A DNA stretch of 64,000 bases from contig NZ_JALPRX010000014.1 of assembly GCF_023223525.1 (NCBI RefSeq), positions 38,950 to 102,949 on the forward strand. The letters run 5' to 3'. The notes beneath the pieces are model-generated. The model had not been told where the DNA came from and did no database searches. It saw only the letters and a program-made list of their open reading frames with translations. Made by a program: the position numbers and the translations under genes. Positions 36,541 to 46,916 of the stretch are shown here, piece after piece (the stretch's first letter is position 1; every line of letters begins with the position of its first letter). The stretch is from Roseomonas acroporae (GTDB lineage Bacteria > Pseudomonadota > Alphaproteobacteria > Acetobacterales > Acetobacteraceae).

Positions 36541-37344
36541 TCAGGGCGGCGAAACGGCTCCGATGCCGGGGCCATGGCTGCCCCCGGGCTTCCAGCCGCA
36601 GGCGAGGAAGGCGGGGCGGAAGGCCTCCGGCACCGGCGCGACGGCATGGCGGGGCGGGTTCAGCGGCAGGGCAATGGCCTGCGACATCAGGTGCATGGGC
36701 TGCGTTGCCGAGACGCCGCCGTAGCGCGCATCGCCCAGGATGGGACAGCCCAGGGCGGCGCAGTGGACGCGGAGCTGGTGCGTCCGGCCGGTGTGGGGAC
36801 GCAGTTCGAGCCAGGCGAGGCCCTCGCCCCGCCCGAGCACCCGCCATGTCGTGCGGGCGGGCTGGCCGTCCGGATGGGCCTCCATGCGCCAGCCGGTGGC
36901 GCGGGTGGAAACCTTGCGCAGCGGCAGGTCGATCTCGCCGCGGTCGGCACGAGGCTCGCCGGAGACGATGGCCCAGTAGGTCTTGCGGGCGCGGCCGGCG
37001 GCGAACAGGGCGCCCAGCTCGGCCAGGGCGGGCCTGGTGCGGCCGAGGACGAGGCAGCCGGCGGTGTCGGTGTCCAGCCGGTGGGCGGGCTGCGGCGGGC
37101 GGCGCTTGCCGAGGGCGAGCGCGGGCAGCCAGTCCTCCAGGCTCGGCCCGCCGGAGGGGCCCCGGTGCACGGGCAGGCCGGCGGGCTTGTCCAGGATCAG
37201 CACCGTGTCGTCGAGCAGCAGGATGCGCGCGGCGAGGCCCGGCGGCGGCTGCGCGGGCAGGCGCGCGGGGCGTGGCGGCGAGGCCGGCGAAGGGTGGCGG
37301 GTCCGGAGCCGGCCGGGCGGGGAACGGGGCTGGCGTGCCGGCAT
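36541..37344 (-). CDS. RluA-family RNA pseudouridine synthase
   Basis: 267 residues. Catalytic motif HRLDTDTAGCLVLGRT holds the essential Asp; VLILDKPAGLPVHRG is the N-terminal family motif and LRPHTGRTHQLRVHCAALGCPILGDARYG the third. An Arg/Pro-rich N-terminal stretch of about 35 residues precedes the domain, and no S4 domain is present. Could modify rRNA or tRNA; the exact uridine cannot be assigned. Flanked by pbpC (convergent) and a Nudix gene. Confidence 0.9.
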   Translation of the reverse strand: MPARQPRSPPGRLRTRHPSPASPPRPARLPAQPPPGLAARILLLDDTVLILDKPAGLPVHRGPSGGPSLEDWLPALALGKRRPPQPAHRLDTDTAGCLVLGRTRPALAELGALFAAGRARKTYWAIVSGEPRADRGEIDLPLRKVSTRATGWRMEAHPDGQPARTTWRVLGRGEGLAWLELRPHTGRTHQLRVHCAALGCPILGDARYGGVSATQPMHLMSQAIALPLNPPRHAVAPVPEAFRPAFLACGWKPGGSHGPGIGAVSPP

Positions 37345-37450
37345 CCTGTTCCGAAAATCCTTTTCTATCAGTTTGCTGTTTGGTGATTCTGATACGGGAA
37401 CGAAGGTGGCGCGGGCGGTCGGGCAAGGATCCGCCGCCGCGCCGCGAGGC

Positions 37451-38008
37451 TCAGAGCAGCCCCTTGATGCGCAGCAGGCCCAGGGCGGCGATGGTCGAGG
37501 TGTCGGCGATCACGCCGTCCCGGATCATCGCCTCGACCTCCTCCAGCGCGAAGTCGCGGGTGACGAGGTCCTGCTCCTCCGGGTCGAGCGCGTTGGCGCC
37601 GCGCGTCAGGCCGGTGGCGCGGTAGATGTGGCTGCACTGGGTGCACATGCCGGCGGCCAGGAACAGCCTGCCGGCATAGGCCAGCTCGGCCGCCTCCAGC
37701 CCCGTCTCCTCGCGCAGCTCGGCGCGGGCCAGGGTGACGTGGTCGGTGCCGGGGCGGGTTTCCCACATGCCCTGCGGCAGCTCCCAGCAGCGCCGGCGCA
37801 CCGGGTAGCGGTACTGCTCGACGAGGTGCAGGCGGCCATCCTGGATGGCGGCGACGATCACGAAATCCGTCTTCTCGATCACGCCGTAGATGCCGGCGCT
37901 GCCGTCGCGACGGCGGACCGAATCCTCGCGCACCCGCATCCAGCGGTTCTCGTAGACGATGCGCGAGCCCGTGGTCGTGATGTCGGCGCCCTGGTCCGTG
38001 TCCGTCAT
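37451..38008 (-). CDS. Nudix hydrolase, ADP-ribose pyrophosphatase-like
   Basis: 185 residues from the ATG at 38008. The Nudix box region reads GMWETRPGTDHVTLARAELR followed by EETGL. The Arg of the usual R-E-U-x-E-E is replaced by Ala, while the metal-binding Glu residues remain. The preceding VVAAIQDGRLHLVEQYRYPVR and WELPQG are typical of ADP-sugar pyrophosphatases. Likely hydrolyses ADP-ribose or a related nucleoside diphosphate sugar in the cytosol. Not clearly in an operon. Confidence 0.88.
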   Translation of the reverse strand: MTDTDQGADITTTGSRIVYENRWMRVREDSVRRRDGSAGIYGVIEKTDFVIVAAIQDGRLHLVEQYRYPVRRRCWELPQGMWETRPGTDHVTLARAELREETGLEAAELAYAGRLFLAAGMCTQCSHIYRATGLTRGANALDPEEQDLVTRDFALEEVEAMIRDGVIADTSTIAALGLLRIKGLL

Positions 38009-38227
38009 GCCTGCCTGCCAGCCGGTTGCGGCGCCGAGAGTGCGCCGCACAACCGCGCCATGCCAAGGGACACGCCATGCCAGGGGATGCCGGCCGGTGG
38101 CGCCTGCCATGGACGGCGGAGCGCCATCCGGGCGGCGGGCGCCCGCCGGCACGGGCAGGTCGGGCGCCGCGCGGTCCGGCCGGGGGGAGCGTGCCGGCGC
38201 GGCCGAGCGGTGCGGCCAGGCCGGGGA

Positions 38228-39109
38228 TCAGCGCGTCAGGTTGAAGCGCGCGGGCACCGTGAAGGTGAAGGTGTCCGGCAGCTCGGGCGGCAGCGGCGGC
38301 AGCGAGGCGTTGCGCACCATCGCCTCGGCGGCGGCGTCGATGTCCTCGTCGCCCGAGCTGCGCAGCAGCCGGACGGCGACCACCGAGCCGTCGCGCCGCA
38401 TGGTGAACTGCACCAGCGCCGTGTGGCTCTGCCCCGGCGAGTAGCGCGAACGCGCCACGTGCGGGTAGCGCTGCGCCCGGTGCAGCGCCGCCACGATCAG
38501 CCCGTTGTAGTTGGGCGAGGCCGCGGTCGCGCGCGGCGGTCCCGGCGCCGGGGCCGTGGGGCCGGGCGTCGCGGCGGCCGCCGGCATGGCGGGGATCGCC
38601 GGCGCCTCGACCGGTCCGGCCGGCTGGGCCGGGCGCGGCGCCGGGCGCGGCGGCGGCGGCCGGCGCACGGGCTGCGGCGGGACCGGACGCGGCGGCGGTG
38701 GCGGCGGGGGGGGCGGCAGCGGCATCTCCGCCACTTCCTCGGGTGGCGTCGGCGGCGTCGGCTCGGGCGGCATCACCACGGGCTCGGGCGGCGGCGGCTC
38801 GGGCGGGGGAGGCTCCGGCGGCGGCGGCTCGGGGGGCGGTGGCGGCGGTTCCGGCGGGGGCGGCTCGGGCGGCGGGGGTTCCGGCGGCGGCGGCTCGGCC
38901 GGCGCGGCCTGGGCCTGCTGCTCGGGCATGGGCTGGGCGTTCTCGGGCGGCGGCTCCTCCCGCGGCTCCGCCTCCTGGCCGGCCGGCAGCTCGACCACGA
39001 TCGGCACCGGCTCGGGCTCGGGCGGGGCGGCCAGCAGGAAGGGGGTGAGCAGGCCGACATGCAGGACGGCCGAGCCGGCCCAGGCCGCGGCCTTGCCAAA
39101 GCGGTTCAT
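38228..39109 (-). CDS. tonB: TonB family energy-transducing protein
   Basis: 293 residues. N-terminal anchor AAAWAGSAVLHVGLLTPFLLA with the conserved Ser/His-type face, then a periplasm-spanning segment of about 150 residues made mostly of PPPPEPPPPE repeats. The C-terminal TonB domain follows (YNGLIVAALHRAQRYPHVAR, then VQFTMRRDGSVVAVRLLRSS and LPPLPPELPD). Transmits energy from ExbBD to outer-membrane receptors. Third gene of exbB-exbD-tonB, eight bp after exbD. Confidence 0.93.
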   Translation of the reverse strand: MNRFGKAAAWAGSAVLHVGLLTPFLLAAPPEPEPVPIVVELPAGQEAEPREEPPPENAQPMPEQQAQAAPAEPPPPEPPPPEPPPPEPPPPPPEPPPPEPPPPEPPPPEPVVMPPEPTPPTPPEEVAEMPLPPPPPPPPPRPVPPQPVRRPPPPRPAPRPAQPAGPVEAPAIPAMPAAAATPGPTAPAPGPPRATAASPNYNGLIVAALHRAQRYPHVARSRYSPGQSHTALVQFTMRRDGSVVAVRLLRSSGDEDIDAAAEAMVRNASLPPLPPELPDTFTFTVPARFNLTR

Positions 39110-39116
39110 GGCGATC

Positions 39117-39578
39117 TCAGGGGGTGGGGGCGGCGCGGGCCTCGGCCTCGGCCACCAGCGAGACGCGGGAGATGCCGGCCTGGGTGACGCGGCCCATCAG
39201 CTTCATGATGTCGCCATAGGGCACGGTGCGGTCGCCGCGGACATGCACCGGCGCGTCCGGCTTCTCCTTGTGCAGGTCGGTGAGGCGCTGGACCAGCGCG
39301 TCCTCCGCCACCTCGTCCTCGCCCAGGAACAGCTTGCCGTCCCTGTTGATGCTGAGGACGATCGGCGGCTCGGGCTGGGTGGTGCGCTGGGCGGCGGTGC
39401 GGGGAAGCTGCACCGGCACGCCCACCGTCATCATCGGCGCCGCCACCATGAACACGATCAGCAGCACGAGCATGACGTCGACGAGCGGCGTCACGTTCAT
39501 GTCGGCGATCGGGCCGGCGGACAGGCCCTCGTCCTCCTCGCCGTGGCCGGTGGAGATGTTCATCGAGCCGAAGGCCAT
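39117..39578 (-). CDS. exbD: biopolymer transport protein ExbD
   Basis: 153 residues. A single N-terminal span, NVTPLVDVMLVLLIVFMVAAP, contains the proton-conducting Asp (residue 34). The periplasmic part has PIVLSINRDGKLFLGEDEV and VHVRGDRTVPYGDIMKLM. Starts 6 bp after exbB ends. Forms the ExbB5D2 motor for TonB. Confidence 0.95.
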   Translation of the reverse strand: MAFGSMNISTGHGEEDEGLSAGPIADMNVTPLVDVMLVLLIVFMVAAPMMTVGVPVQLPRTAAQRTTQPEPPIVLSINRDGKLFLGEDEVAEDALVQRLTDLHKEKPDAPVHVRGDRTVPYGDIMKLMGRVTQAGISRVSLVAEAEARAAPTP

Positions 39579-39584
39579 GGCCGG

Positions 39585-40304
<720 letters not shown>

Positions 40305-40360
40305 CGCTCTATGTCACTCGGTCCTGTCCGCACCTAACGCTGCGGCGCAGCAACCGCAAC

Positions 40361-40375
40361 TGCAAATCCTTCGCA
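40361..40375 (-). promoter_or_regulatory. Fur-like box upstream of exbB-exbD-tonB
   Basis: TGCAAATCCTTCGCA fits the alphaproteobacterial Fur/Mur consensus as I recall it (TGCnAnTnATTnGCA) at all but one fixed position. It is centred about 64 bp before the exbB start. Confidence 0.5.
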
Positions 40376-40383
40376 GAAGGCTG

Positions 40384-40398
40384 GAATGCGTCGCATTC
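40384..40398. promoter_or_regulatory. 15-bp palindrome GAATGC-GTC-GCATTC
   Basis: Perfect 6-bp arms with a 3-base centre, 9 bp upstream of the Fur-like box. Possible second operator for the exbB promoter. Confidence 0.35.
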
Positions 40399-40605
40399 AT
40401 GCGGCACGGCCGCGTGAGCCGCGGCCCGGATGGCCGAGGCGGATGCGACGGCATGCTTCTGCCCGGGCAGGGCGTGCCGCCGCGCCCGGGTGACGCGGGC
40501 CGGCCCGCCGCCGGGCGCCGCGCCGTCCCGGCGGCGGGCGGCCCCGTGGCGAAACGCCGTGGCGAAACGCCATCCGGGCGACCCGGGGCCGCCGCTCGTC
40601 GCGGG

Positions 40606-40668
40606 GCCTTGCCCGGAGCGGCTTCGCGCCTTCGGGCCTGTCCGCCCTCCGGCGATCCGCCCTATTCC
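40606..40668 (+). repeat. dispersed intergenic element, tail only (copy D)
   Basis: ttgcccggagcggcttcgcgccttcgggcctgtccgccctccggcgatccgcc matches the distal half of copies A-C, without the CAGTCC/GGACTG hairpin. It ends at the 3' end of the second RND transporter gene. The remaining 40305-40605 gap holds the exbB promoter region and no gene. Confidence 0.5.
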
Positions 40669-43600
40669 GCCGGCAGCGCGCCGCGCGCCGCGCGGCGGCG
40701 GCGCGTCCGCGTGCTCAGCCGGTCGAAGGCGAGGTAGACGACCGGCGTCGTGTAGAGCGTGAGCAGCTGCGACAGGGCGAGGCCGCCGATGATGGTGATG
40801 CCGAGCGGCCGGCGCAGCTCGCCGCCCGCGCCGTAGGCCAGGGCCAGCGGCACGGCGCCGAGCAGGGCGGCGAGGGTGGTCATCAGGATCGGGCGGAAGC
40901 GCTCGCGGCACGCCTCCAGGATCGCGACCGTGCCGCCGACGCCCTCGCTGCGCTCGTGCTCCAGCGCGAAGTCCACCAGCATGATGGCGTTCTTCTTGAC
41001 GATGCCCATCAGCAGGATGACGCCGATCAGCGCGATGACGCTCAGCTCCGTGCCGGTGGCGAGCAGCGCCAGCAGCGCGCCGATGCCGGCCGTGGGCAGG
41101 GTGGAGATGATGGTCAGCGGGTGGATCAGGCTCTCGTAGAGCACGCCGAGCACGATGTAGATGGCGAGGAAGGCCGCCAGGATCAGCAGCGGCATGTTGC
41201 CCTGGAAGTTCTGGAAGGCGCGCGCGGAGCCGGCGAACTCGATGCGCACGGAGGGCGGCACGTGGATCTCGGCCGCCGCCTGGCGGATCAGCGGCTCGAC
41301 GGTGCCGAGCGAGCCGCCGGCGGGCAGGTTGAAGGTGATGGTGGCGGCCGGGTACTGGCCCTGGTGGGTGACGGTGAGGGGGGCGAAGGTGCGCTCGATC
41401 CGCACCAGCGCCGAGAGCGGCACCTGCCCGCCGGTGCTGGCGGGGACGTAGATGCGGTCGAGCTGCGCCGGGTCCTGCTGCAGGCGGGGATCGACCTCCA
41501 GGATCACGCGGTACTGGTTGCGGGTGCGGTAGATGGTCGAGACCTGGCGCTGCGCGAAGGCGTTGTTCAGCGCCGCGTCCAGGCCGGTGACGCTGACGCC
41601 GAGGCGGCCGGCCAGCTCGCGGTCGATCACCACCTTCGCCACCAGGCCGGCGCGCTGCTGGTCGCTGTTGACGTCGGCCAGGGCAGGCACGGTGCGCAGC
41701 TTCTGCACCAGCCTCTCGGTCCAGTCCTGCAGCTCCTCGAGGTCGGGATCGAGCAGGACGAGCTGGTACTGCGCGTTGCCGGCCCGGCCGCCGATGTTGA
41801 GGTCCTGCATGGCGCGCAGGAAGGTCTGCGCGCCGGGCAGGTTGCCGAGCGGCCGGCGCAGCCGGTCGATCACCTGGGCCGAGGTGACGCCGCCGCGCTC
41901 GGCCGGGGGCTTGAGCGAGACGAAGATGCGCCCCTGGCTGCCCGCGTTGAAGCCGCCGCCGCTGCCGACCGAGGCGCCGACGCTGGCGACCGCCGGATCG
42001 GCCAGGATGATCTCCGAGACGCGCTGCTGGATCGCCAGCATGGTCTGGAAGGAGGTGTCGTTGGCGGCCACGGTGGTGCCGGCGATCAGCCCCGTGTCCT
42101 GCTCGGGGAAGAAGCCCTTCGGCACGATCACGTAGAGCCAGACCGTGAGCCCGACGAGGCCGAGCGTGAACAACAGCATCGAGCGGCGGAAGCGCAGGAC
42201 CAGGGCGAGGCTGCGCATGTAGCCTTCCGTCATGCCGTCCATCAGCCGCTCGAAGCCGCGCGCGAGGCGGCCGGGCGGGCGGGGCGGCCGGGCGAGGTGG
42301 GCGGCCATCATCGGCGTCACGGTGAGGGAGACGACGCCCGAGAGGCCGACGGCGAAGGCCAGCGTGACCGAGAATTCGTGGAACAGCCGGCCGACGATGC
42401 CGCCCATGAAGAGCAGCGGGATGAACACCGCGATCAGCGAGACCGTCATCGACAGGACGGTGAAGCCGATCTGCCGCGCGCCCACCAGCGCCGCCTCCAG
42501 CGGGCCCATGCCGCGCTCGTTCAGGCGCGCCATGTTCTCGATCACCACGATGGCGTCGTCCACCACGAAGCCGACCGAGATGGTGAGCGCCATCAGCGAG
42601 AGGTTGTTGAGCGAGAAGCCGGCGAGCCACATCACGGCCAGCGTGCCGAGCAGCGAGAGCGGCACCGCGATGCCCGCGGCGGCGATGGCGGCGAAGCGGC
42701 GCAGGAACACCGCCACCACCATCACCACCAGCGCGACCGTGATCATCAGCGTGTGCTCCACCTCCGCGACGCTGGCGCGGATGGTCTCCGAGCGGTCGCG
42801 GATGGTGAACACCTCGATCCCGGCCGGCAGCCAGCGGGCGAGCTGCGGCAGCAGCGCCTGGATGCCGTTCACCACCTCGATCACGTTGGCGTCGGGCTGC
42901 TTGAAGATCATCAGGTTGACGGCCGGGCGGTCGTTGTACCAGCCGGCCTGGTTGCGGTCGCGCGTGCCGAGGGTGACGTGCGCGACGTTGGAGATCCGGA
43001 TGATCGAGCCGTTGTCGGCGCGGATGACGATGCGGGCGAACTGCTCGGGCTGGTCGATGCGGTCGTTGACGACGACGTGCGCGGTCTGGTCGCGGCCCTC
43101 GACGGCGCCGACGGCCTGGGTGACGTTGGCGCCGGCGATCGCCTGCCGGATGGCCTCCAGCGAGACGTTGGCGGCGGTCGCCGCGGCGGGATCGACGGCG
43201 ATGCGGATCGCCGGCTGCTCGGCGCCGCTCGCCGAGACCTGGGCGACGCCCTCCACCTGCGCGATGCGCGGGATGACGAGGCTGTCCACCGCGTCGTAGA
43301 CCGCGCCCGGGGTGAGGGTGGCGGAGGTGACGGCCAGGATCAGCACCGGCGCGTCGGCCGGGTTGGCCTTGAAGAAGGTGGGCGGCGAGGGCAGGCCGGA
43401 GGGCAGGTCCGCCTGCGCCGCGTTGATCGCCGCCTGCACATCGCGCGCGGCGCTGTCGATGTTGCGCGACAGGTCGAACTGCACGACGATGTTGGTGCTG
43501 CCGAGGGAGGAGGTGGAGGTCATCTCCGTCACCCCGGCGATCTCGCCGAGCCGCCGCTCCAGCGGCGCCGCCACGGAGGAGGCCATGGTGGCCGGGTCCG

Positions 43601-43763
43601 CGCCGGGCTGCGAGGCGCGCACCATGATGGTGGGGAAGTCCACGCGCGGCAGCGGCGCCACCGGCAGGTCGATCAGCGCCACCAGCCCGGCCAGGGCGAG
43701 GCCCAGGGCCAGCAGCGCGGTGCCGATCGGGCGGCGGATGAAGGGATCGGAGATCGAGCGCAT
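40662..43763 (-). CDS. multidrug RND transporter, MdtC-like
   Basis: 1033 residues. HAE1-type pump: N-terminus MRSISDPFIRRPIGTALLALG, Asp pair in [20 protein letters not shown], second-half loop GVILLMGIVKKNAIMLVDFAL, and the C-terminal spans ending near LSQLLTLYTTPVVYLAFDRL. It follows a second, homologous RND gene by 6 bp. Paired transporters under one adaptor resemble E. coli MdtB/MdtC, which form a heterotrimer. Last gene of the operon. Confidence 0.93.
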   Translation of the reverse strand: MRSISDPFIRRPIGTALLALGLALAGLVALIDLPVAPLPRVDFPTIMVRASQPGADPATMASSVAAPLERRLGEIAGVTEMTSTSSLGSTNIVVQFDLSRNIDSAARDVQAAINAAQADLPSGLPSPPTFFKANPADAPVLILAVTSATLTPGAVYDAVDSLVIPRIAQVEGVAQVSASGAEQPAIRIAVDPAAATAANVSLEAIRQAIAGANVTQAVGAVEGRDQTAHVVVNDRIDQPEQFARIVIRADNGSIIRISNVAHVTLGTRDRNQAGWYNDRPAVNLMIFKQPDANVIEVVNGIQALLPQLARWLPAGIEVFTIRDRSETIRASVAEVEHTLMITVALVVMVVAVFLRRFAAIAAAGIAVPLSLLGTLAVMWLAGFSLNNLSLMALTISVGFVVDDAIVVIENMARLNERGMGPLEAALVGARQIGFTVLSMTVSLIAVFIPLLFMGGIVGRLFHEFSVTLAFAVGLSGVVSLTVTPMMAAHLARPPRPPGRLARGFERLMDGMTEGYMRSLALVLRFRRSMLLFTLGLVGLTVWLYVIVPKGFFPEQDTGLIAGTTVAANDTSFQTMLAIQQRVSEIILADPAVASVGASVGSGGGFNAGSQGRIFVSLKPPAERGGVTSAQVIDRLRRPLGNLPGAQTFLRAMQDLNIGGRAGNAQYQLVLLDPDLEELQDWTERLVQKLRTVPALADVNSDQQRAGLVAKVVIDRELAGRLGVSVTGLDAALNNAFAQRQVSTIYRTRNQYRVILEVDPRLQQDPAQLDRIYVPASTGGQVPLSALVRIERTFAPLTVTHQGQYPAATITFNLPAGGSLGTVEPLIRQAAAEIHVPPSVRIEFAGSARAFQNFQGNMPLLILAAFLAIYIVLGVLYESLIHPLTIISTLPTAGIGALLALLATGTELSVIALIGVILLMGIVKKNAIMLVDFALEHERSEGVGGTVAILEACRERFRPILMTTLAALLGAVPLALAYGAGGELRRPLGITIIGGLALSQLLTLYTTPVVYLAFDRLSTRTRRRRAARGALPAE

Positions 43764-43769
43764 CGGCGC

Positions 43770-46700
43770 CTACTCCGCCGGGGCGCCGGGCGTGGCCCGG
43801 GGAGCGGCGGACGGGGCGGCGGGCGGCGACGCGCGGCGCGGGCGCAGCAGGCGCAGGATGCCGAGGCGCACCTTCTCCATGAAGAGGTAGACGACCGGGG
43901 TGGTGTAGAGGGTGATCACCTGGCTCAGCAGCAGGCCGCCGATCACCGAGACGCCGAGCGGCAGGCGCAGCTCCGAGCCGGTGCCGGTCTCCAGCACCAG
44001 CGGCAGCGCGCCGAGCAGCGCGGCGAGGGTGGTCATCATGATCGGGCGGAAGCGCAGCAGGCTCGCCTCGTAGATCGCGGCCTCGGGCGGCAGGTCGCGG
44101 TCGCGCTGCGCCTCCAGCGCGAAGTCGATCATCATGATCGCGTTCTTCTTCACGATGCCCATCAGCAGCACGATGCCGATCAGCCCGACCACCGAGAGGT
44201 CGAGCCCGAAGGCGCCGAGCGCGAGCAGCGCGCCGATGCCGGCCGAGGGCAGGGTGGAGAGGATGGTCACCGGATGGACCAGGCTCTCGTAGAGGACGCC
44301 GAGCACGATGTAGATCACCACCACGGCGGCGAGGATCAGCCAGGGCTCGCCGGCCAGCGAGCGGGAGAACTCGGCGGCGTCGCCCGAGAAGCTGCCCTGC
44401 ATCGTCTCCGGCAGGCCCATCTCGCGCTCGGCCGCCGTGACGGCGGCGACCGCCTCGCTCAGCGAGACGCCGGGGGCAAGGTCGAAGCCGAAGGTGACGG
44501 CGGCGAACTGGTCCTGCCGCGTCACCGTCAGCGGGCCGGTGCCGCGCCCGATGCGCGCGATGCCGGCGAGCGGCACCTGGGTGCCGTCGGCGCCGGGGAC
44601 GCGCAGCAGGCCGACCATGGACGGGTCGTCGCGCAGCGCCGGCGTCGCCTCCAGCACCACGCGGTACTGGTTGTTCTGCGCGTAGATGGTGGAGATCTGC
44701 CGCTGGCCGAAGGCGTCGTACAGCACGTCGTCCACGGACTGCATGGTGACGCCGAGCCGCGCCGCCTGGTCGCGGTCGACGTCCACCGTGACGCGCAGCC
44801 CGCCGTCGCGCTGGTCGCTGGAGACGTTGCGCAGCTCCGGCAGGGCGGCGAAGCGGGCGAGCAGGCGGGGCGCCCACTCGGAGAGCTCGGCGGCGGCGGA
44901 ATCGATCAGCGTGTACTGGTACTGCGCGCGGCTGGCGCGGGTGCCGATCTGGATGTCCTGCACCGCCTGGAGGTAGGAGACGATGCCGGGCAGCGTCTCC
45001 AGCCTCGGCTGGAGGCGGTCGATCACCTGCTGCACCGTCTCGGCGCGGGAAGCGCGCGGGCGCAGCACCACGGTCAGGCTGCCGCTGTTCTGGGCGTTGT
45101 TGACGGTGCCGGCGCCGACGACCGAGGTGACGGCCTCGACCGCCGGATCGGCGCGGATGATCTCCGCCACCTCCCGCTGCAGGGCCGACATGCGGGCGAA
45201 GGAGACGTCCGGCGGCGCCTCGGTGGTGACGCGGATCAGGCCGGTGTCCTGGGAGGGCAGGAAGCCCTTCGGCATGGCGGCGTAGAGCCAGACCGTGGCG
45301 ACGAGGGTCAGCAGCGCCAGCAGCAGCGTCAGCCCCTGCCAGCGCAGCACGACGCGCAGCGAGCCTGCGTAGGCGTCGCGCATCCGGTCGAACAGGCGCT
45401 CGGCGGCGCGGGAGACGGCGCCGGGGCGCATCTCGGCCTCCGGGCGCAGCAGCAGGGCGCACATCATCGGCGTCAGCGTCAGCGACACGACCATCGAGAC
45501 GACCACGGCGATGGTGAGCGTCAGCGCGAATTCGCGGAACAGCCGGCCGACCACCCCTTCCATGAAGAGCAGCGGGATGAACACCGCGACCAGGGAGACG
45601 GTGAGCGAGACGATGGTGAAGCCGATCTGCCGCGCGCCCTCGAAGGCGGCGGCGAGCGGGTGCTCGCCCTCCTCGATCAGGCGCACGATGTTCTCGATCA
45701 TGACGATGGCGTCGTCCACGACGAAGCCGGTCGCGATGGTCAGCGCCATCAGCGACAGGTTGTCGAGGGAGAAGCCGAACAGCGCCATGATGCCGAAGGT
45801 GCCGACGATGGAGAGCGGCAGCGCGACGCCGGGGATGATGGTGGCGCGGCCGGTGCGCAGGAAGACGTAGATCACCAGCACCACGAGCAGGATCGACAGC
45901 ACCAGGGTGAACTGCACGTCGTGCACCGAGGCGCGGATGGTCTCGGTGCGGTCGGAGACCACGGCGAGCCGGGCGCCGGCGGGCAGGGCGCGCTCCAGCG
46001 TGGCGAGCTGGGCGCGCACCGCCTCCACCGTGTCCACGATGTTGGCGGCCGGCTGGCGCTGCACGTCGAGCAGCACGGCGGGGCTGCCGTTGTACCAGGC
46101 GGCGGAGAGGGTGTTCTCCAGCTCCTCCACCGCCGTGCCGACGTCGCGCAGGCGGACGGGGGCGTTGTTGCGCCAGGCGAGCACCACGTCGAGGAAGGCG
46201 GCGGGCGTCGAGATCTGGTCGTTGGCCATCACCGAGGAGGCCTGGCGCGGCCCCTGCAGCGAGCCCTTCGGCCCGTTCACGTTGGCCGCCGCGACGGCGG
46301 TGCGCACGTCCTCCAGGCTCAGCCCGTAGGCGGCGAGGCGCTGCGGGTCCGCCTGCAGGCGGATGGCCGGCTTCATGCGGCCCTGCACGGTGACGCGGCC
46401 GACGCCGCTCACCTGCGACAGGCGCTGCGCCAGCAGCGTGTCGGCCGCGTCCGAGAGGCGCCAGAGCGGCAGCGTGTCGGAGGTCAGCGCCAGGGTGATG
46501 ATCGGCGGGTCGGCCGGGTTCACCTTGGCGTAGGTGGGCGGGTAGGGGAGGTTGGAGGGCAGCGTGCCGCGCGCGGCGTTGATGCCCTGCTGCACGTCCT
46601 GCGCGGCGACGTCGATCGGGCGGCTGAGGGCGAATTGCAGGGTGATCTGGCTGATCCCGGGGCCGCTGGTCGAGGTCATCTCGGTCAGGCCCTGGATCTG

Positions 46701-46916
46701 CGCGAATTGCCGCTCCAGCGAGGCGGTGACCAGCACGGCCACCGTCTCGGGGGAGGCGCCGGGGAGCTGGGTGGTGACCTGGATGGTGGGGAAGTCCACC
46801 TCGGGCAGCGCCGAGACGGGCAGCCGCAGGTAGCCGAACAGCCCGGTCAGCAGCATCGCGACCGCCAGCAGCGAGGTCGCGACCGGCCGGGCGATGAAGG
46901 GCGAGGAGATGCTCAA
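43770..46916 (-). CDS. multidrug RND transporter, MdtB-like
   Basis: 1048 residues. MSISSPFIARPVATSLLAVAM starts the first span. The proton-relay pair is in ATGFVVDDAIVMIENIVRLIE, with later loops GIVLLMGIVKKNAIMMIDFAL and LSQVITLYTTPVVYLFMEKV. The C-terminus carries a short Ala/Pro tail. Its ATG overlaps the adaptor stop (ATGA), and it precedes the MdtC-like gene by 6 bp, so stoichiometric expression is likely. Confidence 0.93.
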   Translation of the reverse strand: MSISSPFIARPVATSLLAVAMLLTGLFGYLRLPVSALPEVDFPTIQVTTQLPGASPETVAVLVTASLERQFAQIQGLTEMTSTSGPGISQITLQFALSRPIDVAAQDVQQGINAARGTLPSNLPYPPTYAKVNPADPPIITLALTSDTLPLWRLSDAADTLLAQRLSQVSGVGRVTVQGRMKPAIRLQADPQRLAAYGLSLEDVRTAVAAANVNGPKGSLQGPRQASSVMANDQISTPAAFLDVVLAWRNNAPVRLRDVGTAVEELENTLSAAWYNGSPAVLLDVQRQPAANIVDTVEAVRAQLATLERALPAGARLAVVSDRTETIRASVHDVQFTLVLSILLVVLVIYVFLRTGRATIIPGVALPLSIVGTFGIMALFGFSLDNLSLMALTIATGFVVDDAIVMIENIVRLIEEGEHPLAAAFEGARQIGFTIVSLTVSLVAVFIPLLFMEGVVGRLFREFALTLTIAVVVSMVVSLTLTPMMCALLLRPEAEMRPGAVSRAAERLFDRMRDAYAGSLRVVLRWQGLTLLLALLTLVATVWLYAAMPKGFLPSQDTGLIRVTTEAPPDVSFARMSALQREVAEIIRADPAVEAVTSVVGAGTVNNAQNSGSLTVVLRPRASRAETVQQVIDRLQPRLETLPGIVSYLQAVQDIQIGTRASRAQYQYTLIDSAAAELSEWAPRLLARFAALPELRNVSSDQRDGGLRVTVDVDRDQAARLGVTMQSVDDVLYDAFGQRQISTIYAQNNQYRVVLEATPALRDDPSMVGLLRVPGADGTQVPLAGIARIGRGTGPLTVTRQDQFAAVTFGFDLAPGVSLSEAVAAVTAAEREMGLPETMQGSFSGDAAEFSRSLAGEPWLILAAVVVIYIVLGVLYESLVHPVTILSTLPSAGIGALLALGAFGLDLSVVGLIGIVLLMGIVKKNAIMMIDFALEAQRDRDLPPEAAIYEASLLRFRPIMMTTLAALLGALPLVLETGTGSELRLPLGVSVIGGLLLSQVITLYTTPVVYLFMEKVRLGILRLLRPRRASPPAAPSAAPRATPGAPAE

